A stretch of DNA of 64,000 nucleotides. It comes from Maea johnstoni. Taxonomy: Eukaryota > Annelida > Polychaeta > Spionida > Magelonidae. The position numbers and the translations under genes were made by a program. The notes below the pieces were generated by a model. That model saw only the letters and a program-made list of their open reading frames with translations. It had not been told where the DNA came from and made no database searches. Position 1 is the stretch's first letter, and every line of letters begins with the position of its first letter. Where the stretch lies: the NCBI GenBank assembly GCA_963942565.1, contig OZ012685.1:46119139-46183138 (forward strand). The letters are read 5' to 3'. Below are positions 46,016-58,600 of this stretch, piece after piece.

Positions 46016-46500
46016 TTATATCATCTGTGCTTTCAGGGACTTGATATTTCACACCAGATAGCATAAGAAACAGTTCAAGGGTTTATTTACAGAATGTCAT
46101 TCCTTAAATTCCTAACTTTTCATTCTCCCGGAGGGGAGACATTTGTATTTGCGGGTAAATACTGACATTCTACTTTTATGTAACTTGATTTTATGATCGC
46201 TACTCTTGTAAGATAAAGGTGTGCCTTAGGTGTTCTGGAAGAAGCACAGAACCACTGAAATGAGGTGGGTAGTATGAGTAAATATATCTTGCAATTCATT
46301 TCTCCTAAGTTAACAGTTTTTCATGGTGGAAATGGATACTACTAGCCTGCATGCTTGGCAGATGTATGTGGATATTGTGTCTGTTGCTTTCAAACATCTT
46401 GCCTCCAGACTGATTTGTCGTACTTGTGGTGTTTGTGTGTTTGTGTTTTACCTTAGCAGGCCTTACTGTATACTCTACATCACCGCACCCAGAGCCCATG
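46016..46500. other. No gene seen
   Basis: Unique sequence; overlapping 60-64 codon frames on both strands at 46305-46505 have no domain. Confidence 0.4.
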
Positions 46501-46505
46501 CTTAA

Positions 46506-46710
46506 CCCTTATGCTGCTAGTGGCTAATTTGGTGAATACAAAATGATGCAAGAAACCTGGGAAATGATTGAAACCCTGGCACATGGGTACTCATATAAGA
46601 GTTGTCAATGAGAGCTATCCAATGAATATCAACATGACAGGGTTTAAACGCTTTTCAAAAATCTTCGCGTCCTTGTCCTTTGGAGGAAAGTAGCCTCAGC
46701 ATTGGAAGGA
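46506..46710 (+). mobile_element. piggyBac-type MITE, 205-bp family
   Basis: Exactly 205 bp with TTAA at 46502-46505 and a GGA-TTAA right border (GGA in place of GGG; TTAA at 46711-46714). Interior as in the other copies. Confidence 0.82.
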
Positions 46711-47276
46711 TTAACCCCGTCAGTTCAGAGTTTCCCTGTTACCCTTGTATGATATTGCCTGGTGTAACGAATCATGGATGATAGATTGGTAAAATACAGT
46801 GAATTCTGGAAATTATTTAAAGAAAATTGTTTGTTGGGTTTTCAATCTTTCTGCATATGATATTTGTTGAGACTAGAAATGTCATCAATATCTCTAAGTA
46901 AAATCAGCAGAAAGCTGAGCAAGTATTTTACTTGTGCTTTTTTCTCAATGATCATTCCAAAAAAAAAGGTTCATTTGATTCCTTTTGAATTTATTGTTAT
47001 TTATATTTCAGTTAAATAGATACTAATTTTTAGTGATTTTGAGATATTTTTACCATGATATCTGATGGTTGTTGGGGAGTGTGGCGTAAACATGTCAGCT
47101 AGGAGAGGGATGGGCACTTGTGTCTTTCAGCAAAAAGCTGCATCACAAATAGTGAGAAGTTGCTGTCTGGAAGGAACAGCGTCGCTTGGCATTTAGAAGG
47201 AATCTTCCATTAGGCTACTTTAATCTTTCATTGGCTGAAAAAGCCTCCACCCCGTCGCTGAGGATGATGGCAATAA

Positions 47277-47720
47277 CCCATTCATGCCAGATCTCCTTGA
47301 CAGGTTTTGTCTGCTTCTATGTGCCTTTTGGAAATATCTCTGGATATTTGAAGGAGAATTGTTAGTTGGGTTTTGATGAACATTTTCCCTTCATATATCT
47401 AAACGCAAAAAAGATAATCAGGAAGTCTTCCTCTGCTATAGGCAGGGTTGGGTTATCCTATTCACATCTGTGGAATACACATGGTCTTACCTTTATGGGA
47501 ATATCTTAACCCATTAAAAAATTGTCTACTGGATCTCTGACACTTTTGACAATAACTTTGAAATTAAGAATGTTTTTACAAAATATTTGAGGGAGAGTTG
47601 TAGGTAATGTACTGATTGACATTAAACCATCAAATATTTCCTGAACTGCTTTTTCCTCCAAGATTTTATCAAAAATGTCAGGCTGCTTTTTGCCGCTGTG
47701 AGCATTAATAGGTTAAGGAC
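47277..47720 (-). mobile_element. TTAA/CCCATT MITEs, two degraded copies
   Basis: One copy starts AACCCATTCATGCCAGATCT at about 47276 and fades near 47456. A second lies at 47510-47712, bounded by TTAA (47506-47509, 47713-47716), in reverse orientation, with GCCGCTGTGAGCATTAAT at its right end mirroring the left end of the copy at 15245. No coding. Confidence 0.55.
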
Positions 47721-48249
47721 AAACAATATTTTGCAAAATAAGTTGTTGACGTAGTTAATTTTCACAATCGCTCTTTGAATATTTTTCAAATATTACTATC
47801 GATAAGGTACATTTAAAGTTTCATATGTGCATATATCAGATGAAAATTGGTTCAGAGAAGTCAGAACATGTTGTCCCTCCAGATACAAATGGGTAAAGTC
47901 TTTCATCTAGTGGAAGAATATGTCAATAATTCACTCTTCTGAGCTCTCATGAGCTGCCCTTCAGGCACAGAGAGGAAGCAAGCAAGGGTCGGCCATCAAT
48001 AAACCACTAGAAATGATAGGGAGGGATTACCATTCAATAGAACTTCTCCTTTGAGTCTCTATACATGTGAAATGCACAGCATTGCTTATTCAACTACCCT
48101 GTCAATAAAAAGCTAAAAGGTAAAGAAGGACCTTGCTATTGAAGAACTTCTTGTGGCAAAGTAACATCTCAATAACTGTAAAAGAGGGTTTTAGTGCTTT
48201 CAACTACCCTTCATTCTGTACAGGATGTGTGGTCTATGTTGTGTACTAT
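47721..48249. other. No gene seen
   Basis: Unique host sequence with a 70-codon frame at 48133-48345 that overlaps the following SINE and is not supported as a gene. Confidence 0.4.
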
Positions 48250-48450
48250 CAGCTAGTAGATGTAATTTATTCAGCACACAGCCATCTACCCTGGGTTCTA
48301 ATCTGGCTTGAGGCATGTGAGAGAATTACCAGTGACTGGGGGTAAGGCAGTGGTTTTCCCCAGGTTCTGTTTCTTCTGCCATTAACAATTGCCTAGTCAT
48401 GATTTAGCCCAAACATGGCAAAAAAAGTGTCAAGAAAAAAATTCAAAAAC
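48250..48450 (+). mobile_element. tRNA-type SINE
   Basis: A B-box-like GGGTTCTAATCTG (48293-48305) is followed by GAGAGAATTACCAGTGACTG, CCCCAGGTTCTGTTTCTTCT, CTAGTCATGATTTAGCCC and an A-rich tail, parallel to the copy at 45670-45850 but clearly diverged from it. Confidence 0.58.
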
Positions 48451-48662
48451 AAATCAGTACCTACCCATGATTAAGCATTATAGGTATAATCCAATGTTTG
48501 ACAAAAATAGAGTGTCTTTTTATGTGAGTGTAATTTATCTGTGAGTTTTTGTGTTTATTTTCTGGGGCATATGAGTGTGGGTGTGTGTCATGTAGAAAGA
48601 AACCATCTCTGAACTCACAATGATTGGCATGTACCCCACACAAATACTTCCACACTAGCTTA

Positions 48663-48897
48663 GGCCTACAAAAAGAAATTGTTTGTTTCCTGTAACGGTC
48701 CGAAAAAAATAGGGTAGGTAGGTGGGTAAAAAATCTTTTTTTGCATTTTATTTATTTTTTTGGTAAAAAATGTGTGTTTCATGCATGTTCTACGTTGATT
48801 GGGAGTTGGCAGGGCGGAAAAAATTTCAGGATAGGGATTTTTTTGAATAAAAACTTGTTAGGGTAGGGTTACTGGAAACAAACATTTTTTTTAGGCC
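48663..48897 (+). mobile_element. PIF/Harbinger-type MITE (copy 7 of 7)
   Basis: A 235-bp copy with GGCC ends and TTA duplications at 48660-48662 and 48898-48900. Core blocks as in the other copies. It lies 223 bp left of the second large transposon. Confidence 0.86.
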
Positions 48898-48900
48898 TTA

Positions 48901-49120
48901 TCCATACCATTCATGAAAAAGAATGGATGGGGGATGTCTGCATGTTATGTAGGGCAAATACACTAATTTGTGGTTGTACTTATTAGCTGCATTTATATTT
49001 GATTTATTCCTGATTGGGGTTTGTTATAGGGATAATTGGATCATTGACTGGGTGTACATGTACTGGGAGAGTGGTGAGTGGTGTTATATTAAGTGTAGGA
49101 CTGTCCAATTGCTACCAGAG
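48901..49120. other. Left flank of transposon copy 2
   Basis: Unique host sequence, ending GCTACCAGAG before TACCCTAACC. It shows no similarity to the left flank of copy 1, which argues for a separate insertion rather than a segmental duplication. Confidence 0.6.
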
Positions 49121-49619
49121 TACCCTAACCATTTGGTTCTTGGATAAGCTTGATTTATCCAAACTTATTCTCGCATTACCTTATACATAATAACTGAGAT
49201 TTTCTTGTATTTCAATTGGGATAAACTTGGATAGTCTTTACTAGGTCATACGGTAATTCGGCTTGAATAAGCTGCAATCAGCTAGTACCTAATCGAAGAT
49301 AGTAGAAGAGACCTACTACATCCTGGCTTCTTGACACAGTTGCAATTTTCTTAAAAAAGCTAGGACAAGCTGATACAAAAAAGCTTTGCTTTTTCTTATA
49401 CTTGGTAATTTGTGATGAGCTGGAATATGGTTGGATTAGCATCTAGCTGATACATCCTAGCTCCTTGAGGCTCTGTAACTTTCTCATACAAGTTAGGATA
49501 AGCCTATACCAAACCGCTGTGTGATAACATGGGATTAAATACAAGGTAGTAGCAACAACCTGATACATCCTAGCTTCCTGAAACTAGCTTCGACATTTAT
49601 AATCAGTGATTTCAACACA
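49121..49619 (+). repeat. Left terminal and subterminal repeats, copy 2
   Basis: Identical to the left end of copy 1: terminal CCCTAACCA and then several ATACATCCTAGCT-type motifs. Confidence 0.7.
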
Positions 49620-50805
49620 AGGTTATTTTCAAATAATGAACCTTTTATTTTAACAAAATAATCAACAATATTATGAACAGTCTGTGTCCTAGTTAACATA
49701 TTGCACTTTTTTCATTCAAACCAATTGAATCACAGTTTCACATTTATAAGCAAACTCCCAAAATGAAATCTCACTCAGCCATTAATACCATGCATACCTT
49801 TTGGTACAGTTAGAAAATTGAAGGGCTGTAACTTATAACTCTTAGTAATGAAATTAAAGATTATCACATTATCACAAAATAAACCTTCACTATAAGCACT
49901 AAACTCTGACGAAAGTCAGAATTCTTAAATGATTTGTGATCAGCTCAATTAAAATCTTACAAAGAGAGAACCTCAATTACAAACAATTACTATCTACTGA
50001 GGCTACAGGCTTCGGTATCTTGTATCATAAGCTTACTTGAAGCTCTTAAAACACATTCTTAAAAGCTAATACTTAAAAAGTGTGAATGGTGTACATTTAC
50101 TTACTAGTATTTGAAACTATTTAATTCAATCAAATTAATGCTGAACATTATAGTATGTATAAGGATAGTGTAATAAACATATTTTGAGTGCGAAAAAAAA
50201 TTCCATGACACCAACATTTCTTTTTTAGTCAGACTAAGTTTTGGGTGGCCAAAAAATCCATAAGACGAACTGTAAAATCGTACTGGCCTTATTTCAAAAC
50301 CTTTGCTACAAGCAGTAAACTCTTATCTTCAAAACACTTATCTTCATAAAACTTGAGCACTGATCAATACTGAGGCTACAGGTTTTGGTATCCAGTATTA
50401 TCAGCTTTACTTGAATCATTTAAAGCAATCTTAATAGCTAATAATATTCAAAAGTAACAAAGCTTAGACAATAGAAAAAATTTGAAATTAACAAATCTTT
50501 TCCAATTATTTGGCAAGAACTCTCATGAATAAGAACTTTAATCTACAAATTGGACCTTACAAAACCAAAGTTTTTCTCACTACCACTTGATTACATACTA
50601 TCACCCTGGCATAGGCAACACAATAATTTGACCTCCCTGGTTAAGGGTCTCCTGAGACACCTATAAAATTACATACAAACTCAAATAACTCGGTTAACAG
50701 CTTAACTGTTATTCAAAAATTATGACTATGCAACTGGATTTTAAAAGTTCTCTCTTTCACAATAGCATCTGATTCTCATGGGCAGCTCCTACACCCCTTG
50801 TGACT

Positions 50806-53800
50806 CTACAAGTCTCCATCTTCATCATCTGCAGGGATAGTATGCATGTTCTTGATAAGCCGCATCCGGTTCCTCATCTTGGTCCTGGTTTCCACCAAGG
50901 AACAGTTGAATTTCTCAATGACTAATTCTATAAAGAAAAACAAATAAAAGTATGCAAAATTACATCCATCTGTCTGTCCATCCTTCTGCCCATCTGCAGT
51001 GCTGAAAAGTTTGCTAAGCACCGGTGGTCAAACGGTCAATCAAAATAAATAGTCTAGTGGTCCACCAGAAAAATTAGGGGTCCACATCACTTTGAAAACC
51101 AAAATGGTAGCCAACAGGCATTTCATAACTGAACATTCATGGTTAATTTTGCTAAATTAATGAATTGTTACAATTAAAATCTATTGTAGAAATATGTGAA
51201 ACTGGATGTGATGCTTACTAAATGAGTGTGGTTAGAACATTTAGCAGACTTTCTAGGCAAGTAAACATAGACAATCACCAGCCCATTCAAATTTTTGGTA
51301 GAAGCAGAACGGTGGGCTCTTGTATATTTTCACCACTGATCTTTCCATCCGCCCATGCACCAACAGGTTACGCAATAACTTAAATCTATTGAACATGATA
51401 ACCTATAAAGGAAGTCATGCAGGCTTTCAGAATAAATGCCTTTGAAGTTTGAACGTTGATGACCTTGACATCAAGGTCTGAGGTACATTCTTTAAAACTC
51501 TTGTGAATGCAATTACATGAAAAGGAAGTCAAATTTTATTTTTGAGACAATGCAAGATGAACTCACTCTCAATGATTAGTCTCTTCTTTTCATCCAAAGC
51601 AGACTTTTTGAGAGCTTTCTTGTTGGTGTGCAGACCCAACAATGAGGAGTTCACAAGTTCCTCTACCTCAAAAAGGGTTGTCATCAGTGTCTTGATTGCA
51701 TTCGATGCTGTTGTCTCCTTGTTGACAATATCCTGGAGTTCATCCTGATAACAAACACAAAGGGAAAAATAACATCTGAGTTAGAGAAGTGTACATCTGT
51801 TCTATGGAGGTACTACCACTGGAGGGGGAAGGAAGAAAGTTGGGGAGGTAGGTTTGGATAATTTTGCAAAGGTAGTTACTTGCTGTATTGAACATTGAGA
51901 AAACAGCATATTAGAAAAAGTCTGCAAATATGGTATTAAAATCTTCAATCTTTGAAAATAATGTTTGGTGAAAAATTTAAGTAGGAGTTTCTTTGATAAT
52001 CAATATTAGTTCATGATGAATCAATCAAATACAGTCAGACCTGCCTAAGAGACCACCCTTATTAAGAGACCACAGTTTCATTTCCCTTGGTCTGACATTT
52101 TTTAATGACCCTCTATTAACACCACCTGTCTTAAGAGACCATATTTTGGTCTCACTGAGGGTGGTCTTTTAATGCAGGTTAGACTTTTAGTTTCCTTACC
52201 AGTGTCAAGCCTTTATACTTTTCAACAGACGCTACTACTTCGTTTTCTCTTTCGTCCTCTGCTGCACCTTTATTCTTTAAGAAAAAGTTAACAGCTTCAG
52301 TTCGGTACATCTCATATTGTATTCATTTTGAAGTTTACTCAGGTAATCATGGCTAGGGCTCGAATACTATGGCAAAGAGTATTCATTTAGATTCTTGGAC
52401 CAATCCCTTTCTATAGGAGGTAAACAGGAGAGATGCCCTCATTTGTTGATCCTTCAATACATGTGCATTATTATAAGTTGCCTTGTCTTTGCAAACCTTA
52501 CGATATGGTTGACTTCACTCTCAAGACCAAGGTCGTAGGTAATTGATAATGAAATTCTGGTGAATAAAGATCATAGGTGTATTTGATTATGACTTAGGAC
52601 AAAGTCAAACACGGGAGACCTGGATTTAACTCGGATCATTGGTCATTTAAAAAGATTTTACTGTTTATAAATATGATAATTTGGGGATTAAAAATGAAGA
52701 TGGAAAGATATACTTAATACTTTTACTTCTGGGCAGGTTGGGGGTGGTGGAAACTAACTCTTACCCCTAAGAACAAGCAGTATCTCTTGCTACCAGCAGT
52801 ACAGGGTTAAAGTAAAAGTAAACCAAAAATGTGAGTGTTACCTTTAATCTCTTTTTGAGCCTTTCCACATCATGTTTTAGACTTGATAGTTCATTTTTCA
52901 TTTCGGCAATACCATCGCAGCAGCTATGACAGGAAGTTTGCAGATTTGGTGGATCTTGGTATTCTGCACTCCTCCAGTTGCCATCATATACTGTGCTGAA
53001 GGCGTCTGTGTACCAATTATCGTTGTTCTGTGTCATTTGTCTGGCTTCCCCTCCACTTATATCCATATAGCTGCTACCTGAGGCTGACATGTCAAAATAC
53101 TTCGGATTATCAGCATATGACACAACACTTCCAATTGATAGCTGCTTTTCAATTGGAGTGCTAGTTGTGTAGTTGCTCCTCGGTGCCACCACAGATGTCT
53201 GTTGCGTCGGCCAGTTTTCGAAGTTACCATTGACCTGGTTGGTTGTATTCTCTGGGTTGAAATAAGTAAGAGCCTGCTGAGGCCTTACTTCCGTGCTGCT
53301 ACAGGCATATGTTTGGGGATTCTGTCTCAGCCTTTCATTCAAAGAGTAGCTTGTACTGGCGACAGCAGGACTCTCCTGATGAGTATTGTCTGTGTGTTTA
53401 GGTTTTATAGGTGTGCATTCAAATTTTGGAGATGGCTGATGTTGGGTCATTTGGTTACTAGACAGTGGAACCACAGACGGGGTGATGGATGGAGACTTAT
53501 CTTGATTACGTAGTGCCAGAATAGCTTCTGCAGCGGCAAGGGCAGATTCATGTTTCAGGTGTTCTGTGGAAAAAATAAAGGAATTAATAACACTTTGCCA
53601 AATATCTTAGATGGGGAAGACATGCAGATACCTATAACCATGTGACTAATGTTTACAATGACAGGTTTGATTGGTTGGTTGGTTTCTTTTATTTACTCCA
53701 AATTTGTAGATTATAACAATACATATTTGAAAATTACGATATACAGATACCAAATAACATGATGATGGTGATACACAAAGAGATATGGAATACAAAACTA

Positions 53801-55228
53801 AATAGATGTTAGACTTGATGGGATGAAGTCAATCTTAACAAAAAAGATCAATTCTGATTCTGACCAAAATAAATTATGTGCTGTATTTAACTATTATTGC
53901 GTGGTTCACATTTTGGAATAATGTGAAAGAGAACAATTGTAATGAGTTTTGAAGATTGTGCAGGAAATTTGTAGTGTGTAAGAATGGAGTATGAGAACCT
54001 ACTTAAATTTTCTTTCACATCATCTGTTTTCTTTCCAGTTACTTCTTGTGCAACTTGCTTTCTGCGTTTCGTTGTAGCTTTTTCTGTCGCAGGACCATCC
54101 TTCTTTCTTTTACCAGTAGTCTGGCCTTTAATCTTCTGTTGCTTTACTAAAAAAAACATATAACTTGTCTTAATTAGAGGTTCCAGATTTATCAATTTCC
54201 TGATTGACAATGTACAGTGACAGTCAACTAAAACAACTTTGCTACTACAATGCCACAAGTCCTCAGGTGCTGCTGTAACTGAACATTTGTGATTACTGCA
54301 GGGATAGTGCAGTGGCGCAGTCCTCTTATCTGAGTACACTGGTTATCAATTACATAGCTGCGGCGTAGACCTCGGCGGCATTTCTGCTCATTCTCCTGGC
54401 AGGGATTTTGAATCTGGACCAAAATTATATCAAAATAATTAAGTTAAGTTAACACTGTACAGTCATAAGCTTACAAAGACAGTAACTTTACTGAAAATGT
54501 ACCTACCATGTTCACTTGAAATTTCACCTTTTAGAATACTCTCTAACTTCGTCTTCAGGGAATTCCTGGACTCTAAAAACAATATATGAATAGGGTTAAA
54601 AAGTTTTCCATTTTCCATACAGTGACAAGACACCCATCAGCATATTGGTATGAAAATAAATTCTTGTACTTAAGACTTCTTTAATTGAAAAGCACCTAAT
54701 CAAGTTAACTTTATTCCTGGAACCATTTCATGAATGTATCGATATTTGGACAGCCTTATGCTTATTATGATAGCCTGTAATTAAATTTTCCCTTGCTTTC
54801 ATTAGCCTTACAAATTTAATGGTACAATCAAATATTTAAGATTTATGACTGACCAGATATTTAGAAATATTATAAGATATTTGGTGAATGTCAAGTAGGC
54901 CAATGTTAGCCTAGAACAAAGAGAACATGTAGGAGATATTTAGGAGTAGGTTTATTTCCATGTATAGTTCAAAATAAGAAGGAACTACTTTCAGTTCTGT
55001 AATCAAGTCTCAAATAGATCTTCTCAAATAAGTCTTCTTACCTCCCACAGCAAGTATATTGTACCTCCATTCTCCTGCACCAGGATACAAACACATTCCA
55101 CTGTCACCAACTTGGTATTCATTCCATGGTCTTTTTGGACTAATAATGTGTTTTAAGTGATGAATGGAAATTTGATTTCCATCATCAGGCCATTCCAAAA
55201 CAGCAAACTCATTCTGTCCTGTAGCCAT
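50806..55228 (-). CDS. BEN-domain-like accessory protein, 7 exons, 497 aa (copy 2)
   Basis: Coding exons: 55228-55042, 54572-54507, 54146-54003, 53563-52842, 52274-52200, 51744-51567, 50927-50806. The exon structure, phases and predicted protein are the same as for the copy at 32447-36869: N-terminal module, basic stretch, low-complexity centre, coiled coil, BEN-like C-terminus. The absence of any change in splice sites or frame shows that both copies could be expressed. Divergent from the transposase of the same element across a 378-bp gap. Confidence 0.78.
52032..52187 (+). mobile_element. pogo/Tc1-like MITE nested in the BEN gene intron (copy 2)
   Basis: Same nested element as at 33673-33828, at the same position within the transposon. 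It must therefore have been in the element before the two copies separated. Confidence 0.65.
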
Positions 55229-55606
55229 GTTGAAAAAACGTTTTTTGAGGGGCTAAATAGTGGGAAAGAATCTGATTGGCTAAAATTTGTTGACCTACTT
55301 TCTACTCATAAGATAATCCTCTTTTTTTTATTGATATTAATTTTCATTTATCTGGAAAACTTAAAATGTACTTACCTTCAGTCATGAGCTTGTCACCAGT
55401 TTTAGAAATATGAATGCAAAATATTTTCACTTTCTGCTGTACTGGGATATCTGGTGCCTTGTATCACTTCCTTCATTTCAGTTGCTCTTGGTAGACTATT
55501 GTTTGGGGATACAGGGCACAAGACAGCTCCATGTGATCATTTACCAAATGAAGTGCACATGTATCAGTAAGATAAAAATAGTTAATAAGGCAATACTCTG
55601 GCTACA
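55229..55606. promoter_or_regulatory. Divergent promoter between BEN gene and transposase (copy 2)
   Basis: Same sequence as 36870-37247, with the inverted CCAAT box at 55275-55279 and the possible minus-strand 5' UTR intron (55253-55375). Confidence 0.5.
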
Positions 55607-58600
55607 ATGGAGGATGGCAATGAATGTACCATATGTGGGAAGGTACTTAGCAGAAAACAAAGGTTAGAGAGCCACATGCAGAGTGTGCATGGCATTACAG
55701 GTAATGATGAAGTCATTTGTTTTCAAAAATCTGAAACTGTTTCCTATCTCATTAAATCTAGTGATAGGCCTGATATACCTGATATCATGCATAGTTCCTG
55801 TTCCCATGATGTCTGCAAATTATCTAGCATGTGTTTCAACTAGCCAAGTTCACCTTTATCTCACTTTCATGTTAGTTTCATTTTGATGGCCTATAATGTG
55901 ATCCTTTTGTCCATGAAGTTATCTATGTCCAATCCAAACCATCCACCCACAACTGGATGGAATAACATGGTTTCAGCTATCCAAAGTTCTTTAGTAAGTT
56001 CATAGGTGATATATTGCAACATTAGTTTTGAATAATCATGTATGATTCATATTATTTTTAATCATAACAATTTGATTTTGAAAATGCTTTTGTCCAATTT
56101 CTGTCATATTCCAAAAGCAGAAATAACCAGAACAATGTCTATTTATTCAAAACTAATGTTGCATTTTACTACTTGAATACTAAAACAAGACTCCTATACC
56201 ACAAAAAGCAGGTTATTTCATTCAATTCAGAGCGGATGACCTGGATTGGATCTAGATGTCTTCATGAACGTCCTTTTCACACTAGAAGCCATCTAGATGA
56301 AACTAACAGTAAAGTGAAATACAGGCAGACAAATTCAATTACTCATCTGTAGAATATTGATTAATAATGCAAATACTTTAGCATGGGTTACAACTAGTTA
56401 AGTTCACCTATATCTCGCTTTCATGTTAGTTTCATTTTGATGGCCTATAATGTGATCCTTTTGTCCATGAAGTTATCTATGTCCAATCCAAACCATCCGC
56501 CCGCAACTGAATGGAATAACATGCTTTCAGCTATCCTAAGTTCTTTAGTAAGTTCATAGGTAATATATTGCAACATTAGTTTTGAATAATCATGCATGAT
56601 TCTGATTATTTTTAATCCTAATAATTTGATTTTGAAAATGCTTTTGTCAAAATTCTGTCATATTTCAAAAGCAAAAAATAACCAGAACAACATATATTTA
56701 TTCAAAACTAATGTTGCATTTTACTACTTGGATACTAAAACAAGACTCCTAGACCACGGAACCCAGGTTATTTCATTTAGTTCTGAGCGGATGATCTGGA
56801 TTGGATCTAGATGTCTTCGTGAACGTAATTTTCACACTAGAAGCCATCTGGATAAAATCAATAGAAGACTGAAATACAGGCAGACAACTTCAGTTACGCA
56901 TCAGTAGGATATTGGTAAAAAATGCAAATAATCTAGCATGGGTTACAACTAGCTAAGTTCACCTATACCTCACTTTCATGTTAAAGTCATTTTGATGGCC
57001 TATAATGTGATCCTTTTGTCCATGAAGTTATCTATGTTCAATCCAAACCATCCGCCCACAACTGAATGGAATAACATGGTTTCAGCTATCCAAAGTTCTT
57101 TAGTAATTTCATTGGTAATATATTGCAACTTTAGTTCTGAATAATCATGCATGATTCAGATTATTTTCAATCGTAAATATTTGATAAAATTTGCCTTGGC
57201 ATTAATTCTGTCACATATTTCAAGAGTAAAAATAACCAGATCAATGTTTAACTATTCAAAACTAATGTTCCTTTTCATCACTTAAGTCCTCAGTTAAGGA
57301 TTCTGGACAGCTGAGACCAGGTTATTATATTTACTTATCACTGGATGATTTGGATTGAACTTGACGTCATCATCAACACAATGAACACACTACAAGTCTT
57401 CAGTGAAAACTATTTGAAATGCACAACTTACACTAGATTGACATATGTTGTCAAAGTTGCTCTCTCTATCTCTCTGTCCAGTCTAAAACATCTTAACTTA
57501 TCCCTCCAAAACAACCCAATTGTCTGTGCGTCCCCAAAACATAGTTCACAGTAAATACCTTCCTGACACCTGATTGGTCAAAATGTTCATAATGAACATG
57601 GTGCTAAATTTCTCTTCCCATAATGCACCTGATACAGTGTTCATGTTCACCATGACAACTATTATAAAAGTGAGATACAGCCAGACAAGTGGTTACAACA
57701 AAGTTGTAATAGTAGCTGAAATGCTATTGAAACTGTTGTTTATTTTTGAGCTTGCATATAGTGGGTAAAAGTGATAGCTCCTGCATCTGTTATATTTTCT
57801 TTACATTGCGGATCATACCGAGCGCATAATGACCCACTGAAATGTTAGATAGCTTCAGCATTCGTTCTTCACATAAGGAGAGTGCTTGGGCATGAAAAAT
57901 GGGGCAATTTCAACCATTATTAATTACTTCTTTATTTCAATTTTCAAACTATAGCTGGATTACCCAAGTATAAAGTGTATGAAAAGGATTCATCCAAGGA
58001 GATACCTGTCAGTACAAGGAAATACAGGGAAGCCAAGCAGAACACTTCCTCAGAAGAGACAAATTCTGACAATATCACACAGGAATTTACTGCTCACTCA
58101 GACTCAGCTTGGCAGCCTTTGGATGCCACTGTCAACAGTGAATGTAACCAAGTCAGTGCCGAAAGTTTCAACACTGGTGCTACAGAAACAGTTCCTGAAG
58201 AAAACTTTATGGAAGCATATAGCTCCTCATCTTCAGATAGCAACAGTTCACAGGATGATGATGATGATGATACAGTAGAATTGAGTGATGATAGTGAATC
58301 TGATTCAGAAATACCTGTGTTGGCAGATAAAGGTGAAAAACGTTTTAAAGAAAGCGATGAAAAATGTATGGCAGTCTTAGCATACATTACAAAATACCAT
58401 CTTAGTGGTAGTGCCTGTGATGACCTGATGAGGTTAATGAATGTGCTGGATGTGAACTGTCTAAAAGATATCTCACTTTTCAAGCTCAAGACATCAGCTG
58501 TAACTGTTGAACCTGTAATCTATGATATTTGTGACAAGTGTTCCACACTTTTCCCCTCTAATCTGGCAGTGATCGATTGTCAGCAACCAGGCTGTTCTGG

